From Ruminobacter sp. (GTDB taxonomy: Bacteria > Pseudomonadota > Gammaproteobacteria > Enterobacterales > Succinivibrionaceae), in assembly GCA_017940385.1 (NCBI GenBank), contig JAGAYS010000056.1, forward strand, positions 36,484 through 100,483: a stretch of DNA of 64,000 nucleotides, given 5' to 3'. Position 1 is the first letter of the stretch. The number at the start of each line of letters is the position of its first letter. Made by a program: the position numbers and the translations under genes. Positions 18,037 to 26,868 of this stretch are shown here, piece after piece. Under the pieces are notes generated by a model, which made no database searches, was not told the origin of the DNA, and saw only the letters and a program-made list of their open reading frames with translations.

Positions 18037-18112
18037 AGCATGGCGGCGGAATCGGTACAGAGTCATCATATCGTCAGATCAATGCCGAGACAGATGCTGC
18101 GCATTCCGGCAA

Positions 18113-18442
18113 TTACTTTCCGGATTTTCTCCGTTTGGATGCCGGTTCGGGAAGTTCCGGATACATGCCTTCTATCAGACGCTTAAGAAATTCCCTGTCA
18201 TCGGTATTATCGACGGAAAGCATGGCCTTGGCCCCATCATATGGAATCTCCTGCACGGCATCAGGCATCATGGAGGAAGCCGACGGAGTCGGCTTCACCA
18301 GAAACCTGTTGTCGTAGATTCCCCCGAAAATCCTTCCGCGGTAATACAGAATATACTCCCCCATCATGGACCTGAAGGTCACGTCATCAAGCTCAGAAAG
18401 CTGTTCCAGAACATATTCCAGAAAGGTTTTATCAGACGCCAT
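18113..18442 (-). CDS. TfoX N-terminal domain protein
   Basis: A 109-residue protein with the TfoX/Sxy N-terminal domain: VTFRSMMGEYILYYRGRIFG is the family hallmark and GGIYDNRFLVKP follows. Family proteins of this short form lack the C-terminal TfoX domain; full-length Sxy is about 210 residues and co-activates competence genes with CRP. The C-terminal tail is basic (EPASKRRKSGK). It is convergent with traD and lies between traD and traV. A role in competence is suggested by family but unproven for single-domain forms. The start is preceded by AGGAGAT on its own strand. Confidence 0.85.
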   Translation of the reverse strand: MASDKTFLEYVLEQLSELDDVTFRSMMGEYILYYRGRIFGGIYDNRFLVKPTPSASSMMPDAVQEIPYDGAKAMLSVDNTDDREFLKRLIEGMYPELPEPASKRRKSGK

Positions 18443-18723
18443 TAAATATCTCCTGTTTATTAAGTCCTAATTTCGGACCGTATCCCCGATTGTACAATCT
18501 TTATCGATTATTCGGAACACTGAGGTTTCACACAAAGGACAGACATATTAAGTCCCAGGTCTTCCGCCGATACGTCACTTAAAGGGTTTATCAGCGGATT
18601 CCGGGAGCCCCTGCTGATACATTACAGCCAGAACAGAGCAGACGACAGATACGTGGCATTCGCCACGCATCATGTCGTTTACTCGGATATTACGGTAACC
18701 GGAATGAAAACGGGAAAAAACAT

Positions 18724-19449
18724 ATGTCTTCAAATAACAATCCTACGGGTAAATGCGGTCACAGGCTCACCTGGTTCCGTCATCTCGGAACTAAGTCATG
18801 TCTTACAATCATAATCATGACGAATTTAACGGGATGCTCACTGGGCATCGGCAGTGAGGAATACGGATGCTCCGGCCTCCCTAAGGGAGTTCAGTGTAAA
18901 AGCACAAGAGAGGTGTACCTTAACAGAAAAAAGTACGGAGAATGGACGGAAATGAATCTTCCTGCGGATTACCGCAGTAGATCATTTTCGTCAGCCGAAG
19001 GTATAAGTGAGGTTGGAACAGGTAAGTCAGCCGGAAACAGTCCTGAAGACAAAACAGAGGGAAAAACGGCGCAGGCCCCGGGATCGACATCTGAGGTAAT
19101 TATCCCGAAGGAAGGTAATGCGGCATCCAGTCAACTGAAGGAGCTCACTCCTTCCGAAACAGCAGCCACGCGCATAAGCCACGGTCACGAATACGCGCCT
19201 GATTCTTTTATAAGGACAAGAGATGACATCATGATAACCGTCATAAACCCGCATGAGGATACTGATGGCAATCTTCATGACAGGTCGGTCATCTACACCA
19301 GCCTTCATAACGGAACCTGGGGAATCAGCGGATCTTCCGGAAGATATTCGGTAAAAACCGGTCATACGGCCGTTAAGGGAAACTCCGGAGGAGCAATGCC
19401 ATATCTTGAAGTAAAAAAGCAGAAAAAACGTCAGGATACAAAACAGTAA
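18724..19449 (+). CDS. traV: TraV, outer-membrane lipoprotein of the T4SS
   Basis: A 241-residue lipoprotein. The signal sequence is preceded by a long Ser/Asn/His start and ends in the lipobox LTGC, putting the lipidated Cys near residue 38. Immediately after it comes GIGSEEYGCSGLPKGVQCKS, the family-specific TraV motif with two Cys, then TREVY. The middle part (80-150) is low complexity with charged and polar residues. TraV anchors the TraK-TraB channel at the outer membrane. A later Met (residue 32) is too short for a signal peptide, so I keep the long start. The gene lies 203 bp upstream of the pilin gene. Confidence 0.88.
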   Translation: MSSNNNPTGKCGHRLTWFRHLGTKSCLTIIIMTNLTGCSLGIGSEEYGCSGLPKGVQCKSTREVYLNRKKYGEWTEMNLPADYRSRSFSSAEGISEVGTGKSAGNSPEDKTEGKTAQAPGSTSEVIIPKEGNAASSQLKELTPSETAATRISHGHEYAPDSFIRTRDDIMITVINPHEDTDGNLHDRSVIYTSLHNGTWGISGSSGRYSVKTGHTAVKGNSGGAMPYLEVKKQKKRQDTKQ

Positions 19450-19652
19450 CGGAAAACCCGGTGAACCGGAGAATTATGGAGTCACCTGAAAATCATCACT
19501 GCTTCCATTATTCCGGGAACAGAAATCATAGGTCATCTTATTCAGAATCCTGCATGTTAGCTTAGCAGCGGGATCGGTATGCCGGAGCACCAGGTGTTGC
19601 TCTAACACCGCACTGTTCCGGCTCATAACAGCAGAAAAGAAGAGGAAACAAC

Positions 19653-20066
19653 ATGAACATCTTATCTTCAAAACAATATGAAAACATTCAGAGTCAGCCT
19701 TTGAAAAATCTGAAAATCAAGTATTTACCCGATCTGAAGAAGGCAATGCCTTTTGTGATTACAGCGGCGTTCATTGCCGGCTTCAGTGATGCGTGCGCCG
19801 GAACAGGCGGTGAGGAATTCGCTGACGTATGGGATACCCTCAAGGAATGGATTCAGGGTACTCTCGGAAGAGTGGTATGCGGAAGCATGATTCTTGTAGG
19901 TATCGTGGCAGGCGTAGCCAGACAGAGCATAAGTGCCTTCGCCGTGGGAATCGGCGGCGGCATAGGTCTCTACAATACCCCCAGCGTAATTGAAAGTGTC
20001 CTGAGTGCCACAATCACTCCGGAAAACATTGAGCTTCTGAACTCAATGAATAATACCATGCTCTGA
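19653..20066 (+). CDS. traA: TraA-like prepilin
   Basis: A 137-residue protein with the layout of F-type propilins: a long basic leader of about 49 residues, a hydrophobic signal (MPFVITAAFIAGFSDACA) and a likely leader-peptidase cut after ACA near residue 49. This leaves a mature protein of about 88 residues. The mature part contains GTGGEEF, then two hydrophobic segments (VVCGSMILVGIVAGVA, then ISAFAVGIGGGIGLY) with a small basic loop (RQS), as in F pilin. A strong ribosome binding site (AGAGGAAA) precedes ATG 19653, fitting a highly expressed subunit. Hairpins at 20089-20163 follow the gene. TraX-like acetylase and TraQ-like chaperone are not seen here. Confidence 0.85.
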   Translation: MNILSSKQYENIQSQPLKNLKIKYLPDLKKAMPFVITAAFIAGFSDACAGTGGEEFADVWDTLKEWIQGTLGRVVCGSMILVGIVAGVARQSISAFAVGIGGGIGLYNTPSVIESVLSATITPENIELLNSMNNTML

Positions 20067-20088
20067 TCCTCTGAATCGGCACGGAGCA

Positions 20089-20163
20089 GATGCCGCAGGC
20101 ATATACGTTATGCCTGCGGCATCAAAACATGGGGAAAGCACTCCATGATTTTTACCCCATGTT
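20089..20163 (+). terminator. Strong stem-loops after the pilin gene
   Basis: GATGCCGCAGGCATA (20089-20103) pairs exactly with TATGCCTGCGGCATC (20109-20123), a 15-bp stem. A second pairing, ACATGGGG (from 20127) with CCCCATGT (near 20156-20163), follows. No long T-run is present, so these may stabilise the pilin mRNA 3' end as well as end transcription. Confidence 0.6.
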
Positions 20164-20295
20164 CCGTTCATCAAAATGCGCAAAACTCCTGATGCATATC
20201 TTAAGCACTCAAATATAAATTGAAGAATAAATAAAAGTGTTCTATATTTTTACTGATGAATACCTGTTTAATTTTACTTATTTCACATTTATATA

Positions 20296-20324
20296 TTGAC
20301 ATGTATCGATGTGACTTCTATAAT
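20296..20324 (+). promoter_or_regulatory. Consensus sigma-70 promoter of the ArsR-type gene
   Basis: TTGACA (20296-20301), a 17-bp spacer and TATAAT (20319-20324) match the full consensus. The spacer holds TATCGATG, related to the ATCGAT words in the palindrome at 20716-20747, so the repressor may bind here and in the next intergenic region. A gene start at TTG 20296 would fall inside this promoter and is therefore wrong. Confidence 0.8.
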
Positions 20325-20346
20325 GTCTGACATATCGGGAGCTGTT

Positions 20347-20646
20347 ATGGGTTTTAAAGATGATGTAAGAAGAGCAAAAGCTCTTACCGATGAAAGCAGA
20401 CTGGCTATTCTGCTGGCACTGCAGAATGGGGAAAGGTGCGGATGTTCCTTAATGGAACTCCTGAAAATTTCTCAGCCAACCCTTTCGCATCATATGAAAA
20501 TACTCTGTGACAGCGGTCTGGTAATCTGCAGAAAAGACGGGAAATGGACTAATTATTCCATATCTCCTGAAGGTGTGGAATCATTTAAGGACATGATTTC
20601 GTATTACACCAAATATGATAACGGCAAAAAATGCCCTAACAGCTGA
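20347..20646 (+). CDS. ArsR-family metalloregulator-like repressor
   Basis: A 99-residue winged-helix repressor starting at ATG 20347 (GGGAG upstream), just after a consensus promoter. The recognition helix is ISQPTLSHHMKILCDSGLV, a textbook ArsR-family helix-turn-helix. Before it, GERCGCSLMELL carries a Cys-Gly-Cys pair where arsenic or metal sensors bind their ligand; a CxC in this position is common in metalloid-sensing ArsR proteins. It is followed by a nitroreductase gene, with a palindrome (20716-20747) in between. It probably represses itself and the nitroreductase and is released by a metal, metalloid or thiol-reactive signal. Such pairs do not belong to conjugation systems. Confidence 0.85.
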   Translation: MGFKDDVRRAKALTDESRLAILLALQNGERCGCSLMELLKISQPTLSHHMKILCDSGLVICRKDGKWTNYSISPEGVESFKDMISYYTKYDNGKKCPNS

Positions 20647-20715
20647 ACATACGGCGTAAACGCATAAAAGATGCACTGGCAACCACAATCGGTTGCCAAA
20701 AAAAAGGCATAACAC

Positions 20716-20747
20716 ATCGATATATGTAGATATTTGGATATGTCGAT
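20716..20747. promoter_or_regulatory. Palindrome, putative ArsR-type operator
   Basis: ATCGATATAT (20716-20725) and ATATGTCGAT (20738-20747) are inverted with one mismatch around a 12-bp A/T-rich core. The spacing, about one palindrome upstream of the nitroreductase start, fits an ArsR-family operator. TATCGATG is also present in the repressor promoter. Confidence 0.5.
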
Positions 20748-20815
20748 ATTACACCTTCCGGAGCAATGCCGGTCACGGCATTGCCGTAAGGCGGAGATGA
20801 CGTATAAACAAAAAC

Positions 20816-21385
20816 ATGAATAAGGATATTAAACAAATGAATGCAGTTGATTGTATCAGGGGACGTCGCAGCGTCCGTGAATATACCGACCGTGATATTT
20901 CACCGGAAACGCTCAGACAGATTATCGAAACTACCTCTTATGCCCCTTCGTGGAAGAATTCTCAGACAGTTTCCTATCTCGCAATTAAAAATAAGGAGCT
21001 TAAAAACAGCATTGCATGCAACGGGGTTATGGGATTTACTCCTAACATGCACCGTGTAATTGACTGCAATACCCTGATGGTTGTGGTAACCGCAAAAGGA
21101 ATCTGCGGTTATAACGTTGACGGCACTCCGACCACCTCAAAAGGAGCCCATTGGGAATCCTTTGATGCAGGCATTGCTACTCAGACTCTTTGTCTTGCAG
21201 CACACGAGCAAAATATCGGTTCAGTAATACTGGGCATCTTTGATGAAAAACAGGTAGCAGACATTTTGGGGATTGATACCAGACAATTCGGGATTTCTGC
21301 ACTCGTCGCCTTAGGTTACACTGATTCTGAACCTCATGCTCCGAAAAGAAGAAGCGTAGACGATTTATTAACCGTTATCGATTAA
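20816..21385 (+). CDS. Nitroreductase family protein
   Basis: A 189-residue FMN-dependent nitroreductase-fold protein. The N-terminal RGRRSVREYTDRDISPETL stretch binds FMN phosphate, SYAPSWKNSQ follows the typical APSxxNxQ pattern, and the C-terminal GYTDSEPHAPKRRSVDDL ends like others in the family. Such enzymes reduce nitro groups, quinones or flavins with NAD(P)H, or have other redox roles. The ArsR-type gene upstream and an operator-like palindrome suggest induction by a metal or electrophile. A second start at ATG 20837 has a better ribosome binding site (AAGGAT), so the protein may be 7 residues shorter. The next 750 bp hold no gene. Confidence 0.9.
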   Translation: MNKDIKQMNAVDCIRGRRSVREYTDRDISPETLRQIIETTSYAPSWKNSQTVSYLAIKNKELKNSIACNGVMGFTPNMHRVIDCNTLMVVVTAKGICGYNVDGTPTTSKGAHWESFDAGIATQTLCLAAHEQNIGSVILGIFDEKQVADILGIDTRQFGISALVALGYTDSEPHAPKRRSVDDLLTVID

Positions 21386-22140
21386 CTCAGACAACATGTC
21401 CGGCGTCCCCAAATAAAGCTCTGACGGCCGGACTGTTTCATGGTACATGGGAGTTCAGGAAAATTCGGGCAGATGTCCGTATTCCGAATCAGTCTTTGGG
21501 ATAGACCGATTTCAAGCGAGCACGCCATGATATTCCTCAATCTTTTCGTTAGAGTCATATTCCTGTTCGGCGCCTATGGTGTTTTCTGACATATATTGAA
21601 AAATAGTGCTTCCACTCACAGGCCAGAATGCAGGTATCATCAACTTAAAAACCAACTAATCTCTCGATTTTACGTTTTTAATATTATAGTTTTTACGTGA
21701 CAGTAAAAACGCAGTCTCGACGTGTTTGGAAATTAGCAAATTTATATTTTTTAACGAGATACGCATCAAATAATTTTTGGAAAGCACCTCCTTCCAATTC
21801 TTTTATTCTTTTCTGGATTATATTCACATGGCTCAATGTTTTTGTCCTTATTCAAGAATATATAAAATGTCACGGCAGGCGAATCTAGCTACCCTAGAAA
21901 CTTTTCATAACTCCATTAACCGGGGCATATCTTTTCTACACACCAGGTATGCACTACCGACAGACTACTTCCCGTGAAGGTTAAATGATGAAGGTGTACA
22001 AAGGGGAGGACAACAATGTAAATTGCCGAAACTCCCCCACTATTCTTCAATTTTATGAGAATTGCTGAGTAGTCAAATAGTAGTCTGCCAATTGGAACAC
22101 CTCAATTAATTTTACAATTGCATATAAAGACTGTACCAAA
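21386..22140. other. Left border of the AT-rich defence island
   Basis: A 755-bp stretch with no confident gene. The first ~220 bp keep the GC content of the neighbourhood, and then the sequence becomes AT-rich. Small frames at 21697-21977 lack ribosome binding sites. It contains copy A of the KAP-flanking repeat (21922-22080). The junction near 21.6-21.7 kb is a candidate insertion border. Confidence 0.5.
21922..22080 (+). repeat. KAP-flanking direct repeat, copy A
   Basis: A ~159-bp sequence repeated at 24385-24543 in the same orientation. The last 100 bp (from TTAAATGATGAAGGTGTACA) are roughly 85 percent identical by eye. A TCTTTTCTACA word lies at exactly the same 41-bp distance before that block in both copies, so the whole is collinear. 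The conserved part includes GTAAATTGCCGAAACTCCC and GTAGTCAAAT. It lies just beyond the 3' end of the KAP gene. It could encode a small RNA or mark a duplication or insertion junction. Confidence 0.75.
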
Positions 22141-24258
22141 CTACGCATCATCTACATTATCTATACGATGACAATCATTTTCAGATATCCCCGTAAATGA
22201 TAAATTCCACACAGTATTTACATAATTTTGGGCGTCTTCATCTCCTACAGCTTCACCACCATTTTCATATCGTAGGATAAAAGAGGCCAGCTTAATTTTC
22301 TCCTCTTTGGTAAAGTCATTTATTCTTTTTGCATCTAACTTTTTAATACACTTATATATATCGTTATCTTTTATATATTTATCATAGTTGTTTTCATTAA
22401 AAGACCATCCTGATTTGCCATTCACTAATTTACGACCGGCAAATTTACATATAAACTTCAGTTTTTGTACATCATTTGTAAAGACTGTGTTTGTTAGGTA
22501 GTTTTGAGCACTATTTGAATCTAAAATATTCCATAAACTAAAAGCTTCCATGAATGAATGAATATCGAGAAAATTCTTAGTTATACTTCTTATTGCATTT
22601 ATTTTTTGTAGAAACAATGAGTCAAGAGGTGTGAAAAAAGCTGACTGACTACTGTTTCTTTCAACAATTAGCATCTGTGCTATAAAACCTAATGATTTAT
22701 CACAACTGTTCGATAATAAATCTTCGTATAGGCTGTACCTCTCTTCTTTTGTGGGCATTTTTTGAATTAACTTAATAGCAAAATTAGTTACGATATCCTT
22801 ACACCAATATTGATTATATTTTATTGGTTTTTCAGTTAAATTTATAAAAGCAGAAGTTAACATTCTTAATCGGTGAAGTGGAATCATATCAATATCAGAT
22901 GTAATTCTTTCTATAACATATTCCAAATTTCCGTCATTATTTATTTGTTCTATACTTCTTTTTAAATCAAACTCATTTATTGTGTAGATAAAATCATTTA
23001 TATCAGATCTAGGAACTTTAATTTCGTCGACTGCATAACTTAAAAATAATTTAAATTGTTGTTTTTGAACGGATTCATTAAAGTTTTCCTTTCTGGAGAT
23101 ACTCATTCCTATGTTGCTGGCAAAGATTGGAAAAAGGGTAGCAACGCTATCTATTGCTTGAGCAGGATCTATTCCTATCTTTTTAAATTGATCATAGAAA
23201 AAGCTCTTAACATTATCTTGATTTGACGTATGAGGATCTTTCTTAGTCCATAAGACATTGGTATTATTTGTAATCCATTCAAAAAGTTTAGGATTCAAAA
23301 CTTCAATTGTAGTGATGCCTATCGTTTCTTCAAAGGGGATTTCTTCACACAAAATGCCATATCTAAAATTAAAAATATTAATTACTCTATTAATATCTCT
23401 TATAGTATATAGATAAGGAAATATGCAATTATTGAGTACAGTATACCAATAGTAATCATCCCTTATGGCTATATTTTTGGATACACTAAGAATGCTACTG
23501 TCCAATTTGTTGTGAAAAATTTCATGCAATTTTGCTTGAGAAAGTGTTGGTATTTGGAATGGTATTTGTACTATTTTTTCCAAATATTCATTACCATTAT
23601 TACAGCAATCATCTTCTAGTGCGTGAGCAACAACTTCTCTGTCCATTGCCAGAATATATGTGATTTTAGGCAAATCTCCAATTTGTTTAACTATTTGAAT
23701 AATATTTCTTATTTGTGAATTTGTAAGGCGGTCTATATCATCAATCAGAACCACTATTTTCTTATTAGCTTTTATGAGAGCTTCTTTTAACTTATCTTTG
23801 CAAAGATTTATATCTGATTCTTTTTTAAATTTGTCTCTTATCCAAATCCAAATAATTTTATACCAAGGATTTTCATATGGAATAAGCCCCAAATATTTAG
23901 AATAATCATTAAGAAATTTTTTAACATTTTTCATTAATGTGGCTATTTTTCCACTTGAAATAGCATTTTCCAATAAATTAAAAAAATGGTGTACTAAATT
24001 ATCTTTATCTGAATAATTCCACGGTTCAAATTTGATTATGATTGTTTCGTTTTTATTGCTTTTAGACAGGCTGTCTATTTCCTGTAAAACCATATTAGCG
24101 ATGGATGTTTTTCCTGTTCCCCATTTGCCATAAATTGCAATAACAAGACTATCATTTCCTTTATATTCGTATATATCTCTTCCCAAATGCACAGAAAAAG
24201 GTGCTCGTCCCAGTAAATCATCTTTTGGGTTTTCTATTGCTTTATCAGCATTAAACAT
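22141..24258 (-). CDS. KAP-family P-loop NTPase
   Basis: A 705-residue NTPase of the KAP family. Walker A is GKWGTGKTS near residues 44-52. The FEPW(N)YSD signature and Walker B (IVVLIDDIDRL) are near 168, followed by a YILAMDREVVAHALE helix typical of the family. The predicted inter-motif membrane segments of classical KAP proteins are weak here (a short hydrophobic stretch around IPYENPWYKIIWIWI, 119-133). The C-terminal half is helical and unrecognised. Many bacterial KAP NTPases are found in defence or toxin-type islands. AT-rich; both sides carry a ~159-bp direct repeat. Confidence 0.88.
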   Translation of the reverse strand: MFNADKAIENPKDDLLGRAPFSVHLGRDIYEYKGNDSLVIAIYGKWGTGKTSIANMVLQEIDSLSKSNKNETIIIKFEPWNYSDKDNLVHHFFNLLENAISSGKIATLMKNVKKFLNDYSKYLGLIPYENPWYKIIWIWIRDKFKKESDINLCKDKLKEALIKANKKIVVLIDDIDRLTNSQIRNIIQIVKQIGDLPKITYILAMDREVVAHALEDDCCNNGNEYLEKIVQIPFQIPTLSQAKLHEIFHNKLDSSILSVSKNIAIRDDYYWYTVLNNCIFPYLYTIRDINRVINIFNFRYGILCEEIPFEETIGITTIEVLNPKLFEWITNNTNVLWTKKDPHTSNQDNVKSFFYDQFKKIGIDPAQAIDSVATLFPIFASNIGMSISRKENFNESVQKQQFKLFLSYAVDEIKVPRSDINDFIYTINEFDLKRSIEQINNDGNLEYVIERITSDIDMIPLHRLRMLTSAFINLTEKPIKYNQYWCKDIVTNFAIKLIQKMPTKEERYSLYEDLLSNSCDKSLGFIAQMLIVERNSSQSAFFTPLDSLFLQKINAIRSITKNFLDIHSFMEAFSLWNILDSNSAQNYLTNTVFTNDVQKLKFICKFAGRKLVNGKSGWSFNENNYDKYIKDNDIYKCIKKLDAKRINDFTKEEKIKLASFILRYENGGEAVGDEDAQNYVNTVWNLSFTGISENDCHRIDNVDDA

Positions 24259-24384
24259 ATTTTACCTACATATAATTTTGTTCTTTTATGGAAATGGATG
24301 TGGTTTAATCAGATTGGTTGATAATACGACTCCACCTGCTCAAAAAAGCGAGACCAACTACCCCGATACTTTTCCCCCTATAAC

Positions 24385-24543
24385 CAGGGCGGGTCTTTTC
24401 TACAATTTGAATAGGACTATTGGCGAATTACTCCTCGCAAAGTTTAAATGATGATGGTGTACAAAGGGGCGGGCGACTCTGTAAATTGCCGAAACTCCCT
24501 CACTATTATTTAGTTTTCTGAGAACCCCTCAGTAGTCAAATGG
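24385..24543 (+). repeat. KAP-flanking direct repeat, copy B
   Basis: Second copy of the ~159-bp direct repeat (see 21922-22080), located upstream of the KAP gene start. In both copies a G-rich run (AAAGGGG) and a later CTCCC run could pair, giving an extended hairpin. Similarity may continue weakly to the 3' end of the KAP gene, so a tandem duplication origin is possible. Confidence 0.75.
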
Positions 24544-24611
24544 TTGTAGCTTACCTTAATGATGCCAAACCATGATACGCACCATCAAAAACACTACGAA
24601 CCTTTTTTACC

Positions 24612-25394
24612 CTATTTAGTGAGTGATTTTTGATAACCTATCACAATGTTATCTATTAATTTGGCTTCAGAAGTCAACCACGTCAGACCATCCTTACTGT
24701 TTTTTATATAACTTGACAGACCTTTTTCACTTGGGGAAACCGTGTTTGCGAAATCACTAAAACCTTTATGTATACCTTCGAAAACTTCATATTGGTTGTT
24801 AGTCAATTGATAATTATTTACGTCAAAAAAATTTAAAGTGTATTTTCTATCTATTGGAACAACCAGTTCTGGTAATATGAAATGTAAAGTTTTTGTAAAA
24901 GTTACTAACTTGGAATTGGTACTTACCAAGTTTAGTTTATTATATAAGTCTTTCAGCGTATCGAAGGCACTTTCAATATTTCTAATGTTTAGATTTTCTA
25001 ATTTTTTAAAAAGCGGTTGATTGTCTAAAATTGATTTTTTAAAATCACTAAATTCTGACAATTTAGCAGCTCTGGAATTCATGTTCCAGGCGTCTAAAGT
25101 TACGTACAACAGCTCAATAAATTCATTGCTAAACTTATTTCCAGTGTAAGATATAATTTTGTTATATAAGTATATGGCAGGAGATAAATGCCTATATTCC
25201 AAATTTACCTTATTAAGACATTTGCTGATATCAATTTGCTTTTTTATATAAAGCTCTGTTAGCTTATTAAAATTCACTTTCATTTCTGGTTCCCCGAAAT
25301 GGTCTATCACAATCAGCTTTAAATCTTGAGAAATATCTTTAATATCTCTACACAAATCAAGCATCATTAGTTCTATAAAATGAAGAACAGTCAC
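24612..25394 (-). CDS. Unknown protein of the defence island
   Basis: A 260-residue soluble protein. It is mostly helical, with TLDAWNMNSRAAKLSEFSDFKKSI and LVTFTKTLHFILPELVVPIDRKYT. The wording ILPELVVPIDRKYTL resembles a family I recall only as hypothetical proteins from defence or restriction regions. No catalytic residues can be assigned. It lies 72 bp downstream of the PD-(D/E)XK-like gene on the same strand and has the same AT-rich composition, so it is likely part of the same operon. The upstream KAP gene is separated by a repeat. Confidence 0.65.
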   Translation of the reverse strand: MTVLHFIELMMLDLCRDIKDISQDLKLIVIDHFGEPEMKVNFNKLTELYIKKQIDISKCLNKVNLEYRHLSPAIYLYNKIISYTGNKFSNEFIELLYVTLDAWNMNSRAAKLSEFSDFKKSILDNQPLFKKLENLNIRNIESAFDTLKDLYNKLNLVSTNSKLVTFTKTLHFILPELVVPIDRKYTLNFFDVNNYQLTNNQYEVFEGIHKGFSDFANTVSPSEKGLSSYIKNSKDGLTWLTSEAKLIDNIVIGYQKSLTK

Positions 25395-25465
25395 TTTTTA
25401 AGGAATATTTTTAGGAGCATTTTTAGTCCTGAATGAGAATGTATTCCATGTAAAACATTTACTGA

Positions 25466-26479
25466 CTAATTCCAAGTTTTAGCTCTCAAACGATGAGCTA
25501 TCTCTTCTGTTTCTGGAATATTCTCTGTTTCCAATACTTGCGTCAAATCAAATATTCTTGTTCCCATTGGAGGTCTCGGGGTTACCTTCTTGAAGTCTGT
25601 TTCATAGAACTTATCAACAAAGAAATACCTATGCTTTATACTTCTAAGGTCATAGCCATGAGAATCGCCGTCAGCCATAGCTTGTGCAATAAGATTTTTT
25701 CTATCTTCTGTTAATTCACCAAATTCAGCATCATAAGTTACACCGTCTTTAGACTCGATTGCTGTTATACGAGCAATAACCTTTCCTATAGCTCGCACAC
25801 TTTTGTTTTTATACAATCCCAAAAAATCATGAGCCCTAAAGCTACGCTCTGCATTTTCATAGTAAACTCCTGAAGAGACATTGAAATCCAGAGTTACTCC
25901 AGATAACTGCATTCTCAAATATTTCCAAGAATCAGACACTGGTATTAGCCCATCGGTATAGCAGTAATTAAGATAATCATTCAAAACATCCTGCATTTCG
26001 TAATCTCTATCATCCAGAACATCGCTAATTGCATTTGCCAAATCTTCAAAGGTCGTATTTATATGTACTATAGGACGGGGGCTATTTTCATTATACTCTT
26101 TTAACCATTTTTCAAATGTATCCAACTTTTTAGTTTCCATGGGTTCAGGTGCCAATGTAATCATCACCTTATACTTTTCATCGCTAAATGAATTTAAATG
26201 ACGAATTAACTGTTCCTTATAAAACCAGTCAGACATTTTTGTTTCAACCACAATCTTAAAGCTCTCCTGCGTTATGGTTGCATCAGGAATGCTATCCACA
26301 CTTTTTTCTTGCAAAGTAAAGATTATTTCAGGATTGAACGAATCAGAGAAATACTCTGATTTCAAAAATCTAAAGAATTTATCAGATGAGTATGAATACA
26401 GACGTGACAACAGTAACATCGTATTTGCTGTAGCAACATTTTCCTTTGTATGATATCTCTGAAAATAATGTATCTGCAT
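25466..26479 (-). CDS. PD-(D/E)XK nuclease-like protein
   Basis: A 337-residue protein. The stretch SIPDATITQESFKIVVETKMSD (about 73-94) fits the PD-(D/E)XK nuclease pattern: Asp before a beta hairpin, then the E-x-K in VVETKM. The following KEQLIRHLNSF helix is also typical. The C-terminal half (190-337) contains an AHDFLGLYKNKSVRAIGKV segment and may be a separate beta-rich domain that recognises a ligand or nucleic acid. It stands between an unknown gene and a DUF2971 gene in the restriction island, so a role in defence by nucleic acid cleavage is plausible but inferred. Confidence 0.6.
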   Translation of the reverse strand: MQIHYFQRYHTKENVATANTMLLLSRLYSYSSDKFFRFLKSEYFSDSFNPEIIFTLQEKSVDSIPDATITQESFKIVVETKMSDWFYKEQLIRHLNSFSDEKYKVMITLAPEPMETKKLDTFEKWLKEYNENSPRPIVHINTTFEDLANAISDVLDDRDYEMQDVLNDYLNYCYTDGLIPVSDSWKYLRMQLSGVTLDFNVSSGVYYENAERSFRAHDFLGLYKNKSVRAIGKVIARITAIESKDGVTYDAEFGELTEDRKNLIAQAMADGDSHGYDLRSIKHRYFFVDKFYETDFKKVTPRPPMGTRIFDLTQVLETENIPETEEIAHRLRAKTWN

Positions 26480-26868
26480 AATTCAGCTATCTTTTCCGTT
26501 TATCTTATATGCCATACCAAATATAAATATTTTCTTTATTTATTGTGCTTATCTAGTATAACAACGAAATTTATACGAACTCAAAGTGTAATAAAAATCC
26601 GTGCAAAGCCTTGATTTATACATGATAAAGCGCACTGCTACAAGTATGTGAGTTAGCTCCCTTATAGTAAAGGCATTTATTAGCCACGGCTTAATTATAT
26701 TCCTCTGGATCATCTAAATAACAGAATATAATGAAAATTTTAAATACACCCATGACATTTTTAGTACATTTCCTTGTTTTGCGCTAACAATAAAAGCATA
26801 AAAGAAGATAATTCGTTTTGAGCTTTTTATGAGCTCAATTAGACTGTACACAATGCTTAAATCAAGAG
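26480..26868. other. 389-bp AT-rich gap
   Basis: No gene or clear structure found. It separates the DUF2971 gene from the nuclease-like gene, and probably contains the promoter for the genes at 24612-26479. Confidence 0.4.

Noticed and set aside
18014-18445. 143-codon plus-strand frame over the TfoX gene
   Set aside because: The minus strand encodes a clear TfoX domain with a ribosome binding site.
20296-20346. TTG start for the ArsR-type gene
   Set aside because: TTGACA at this position is the -35 box of a consensus promoter; the ATG at 20347 has the ribosome binding site.
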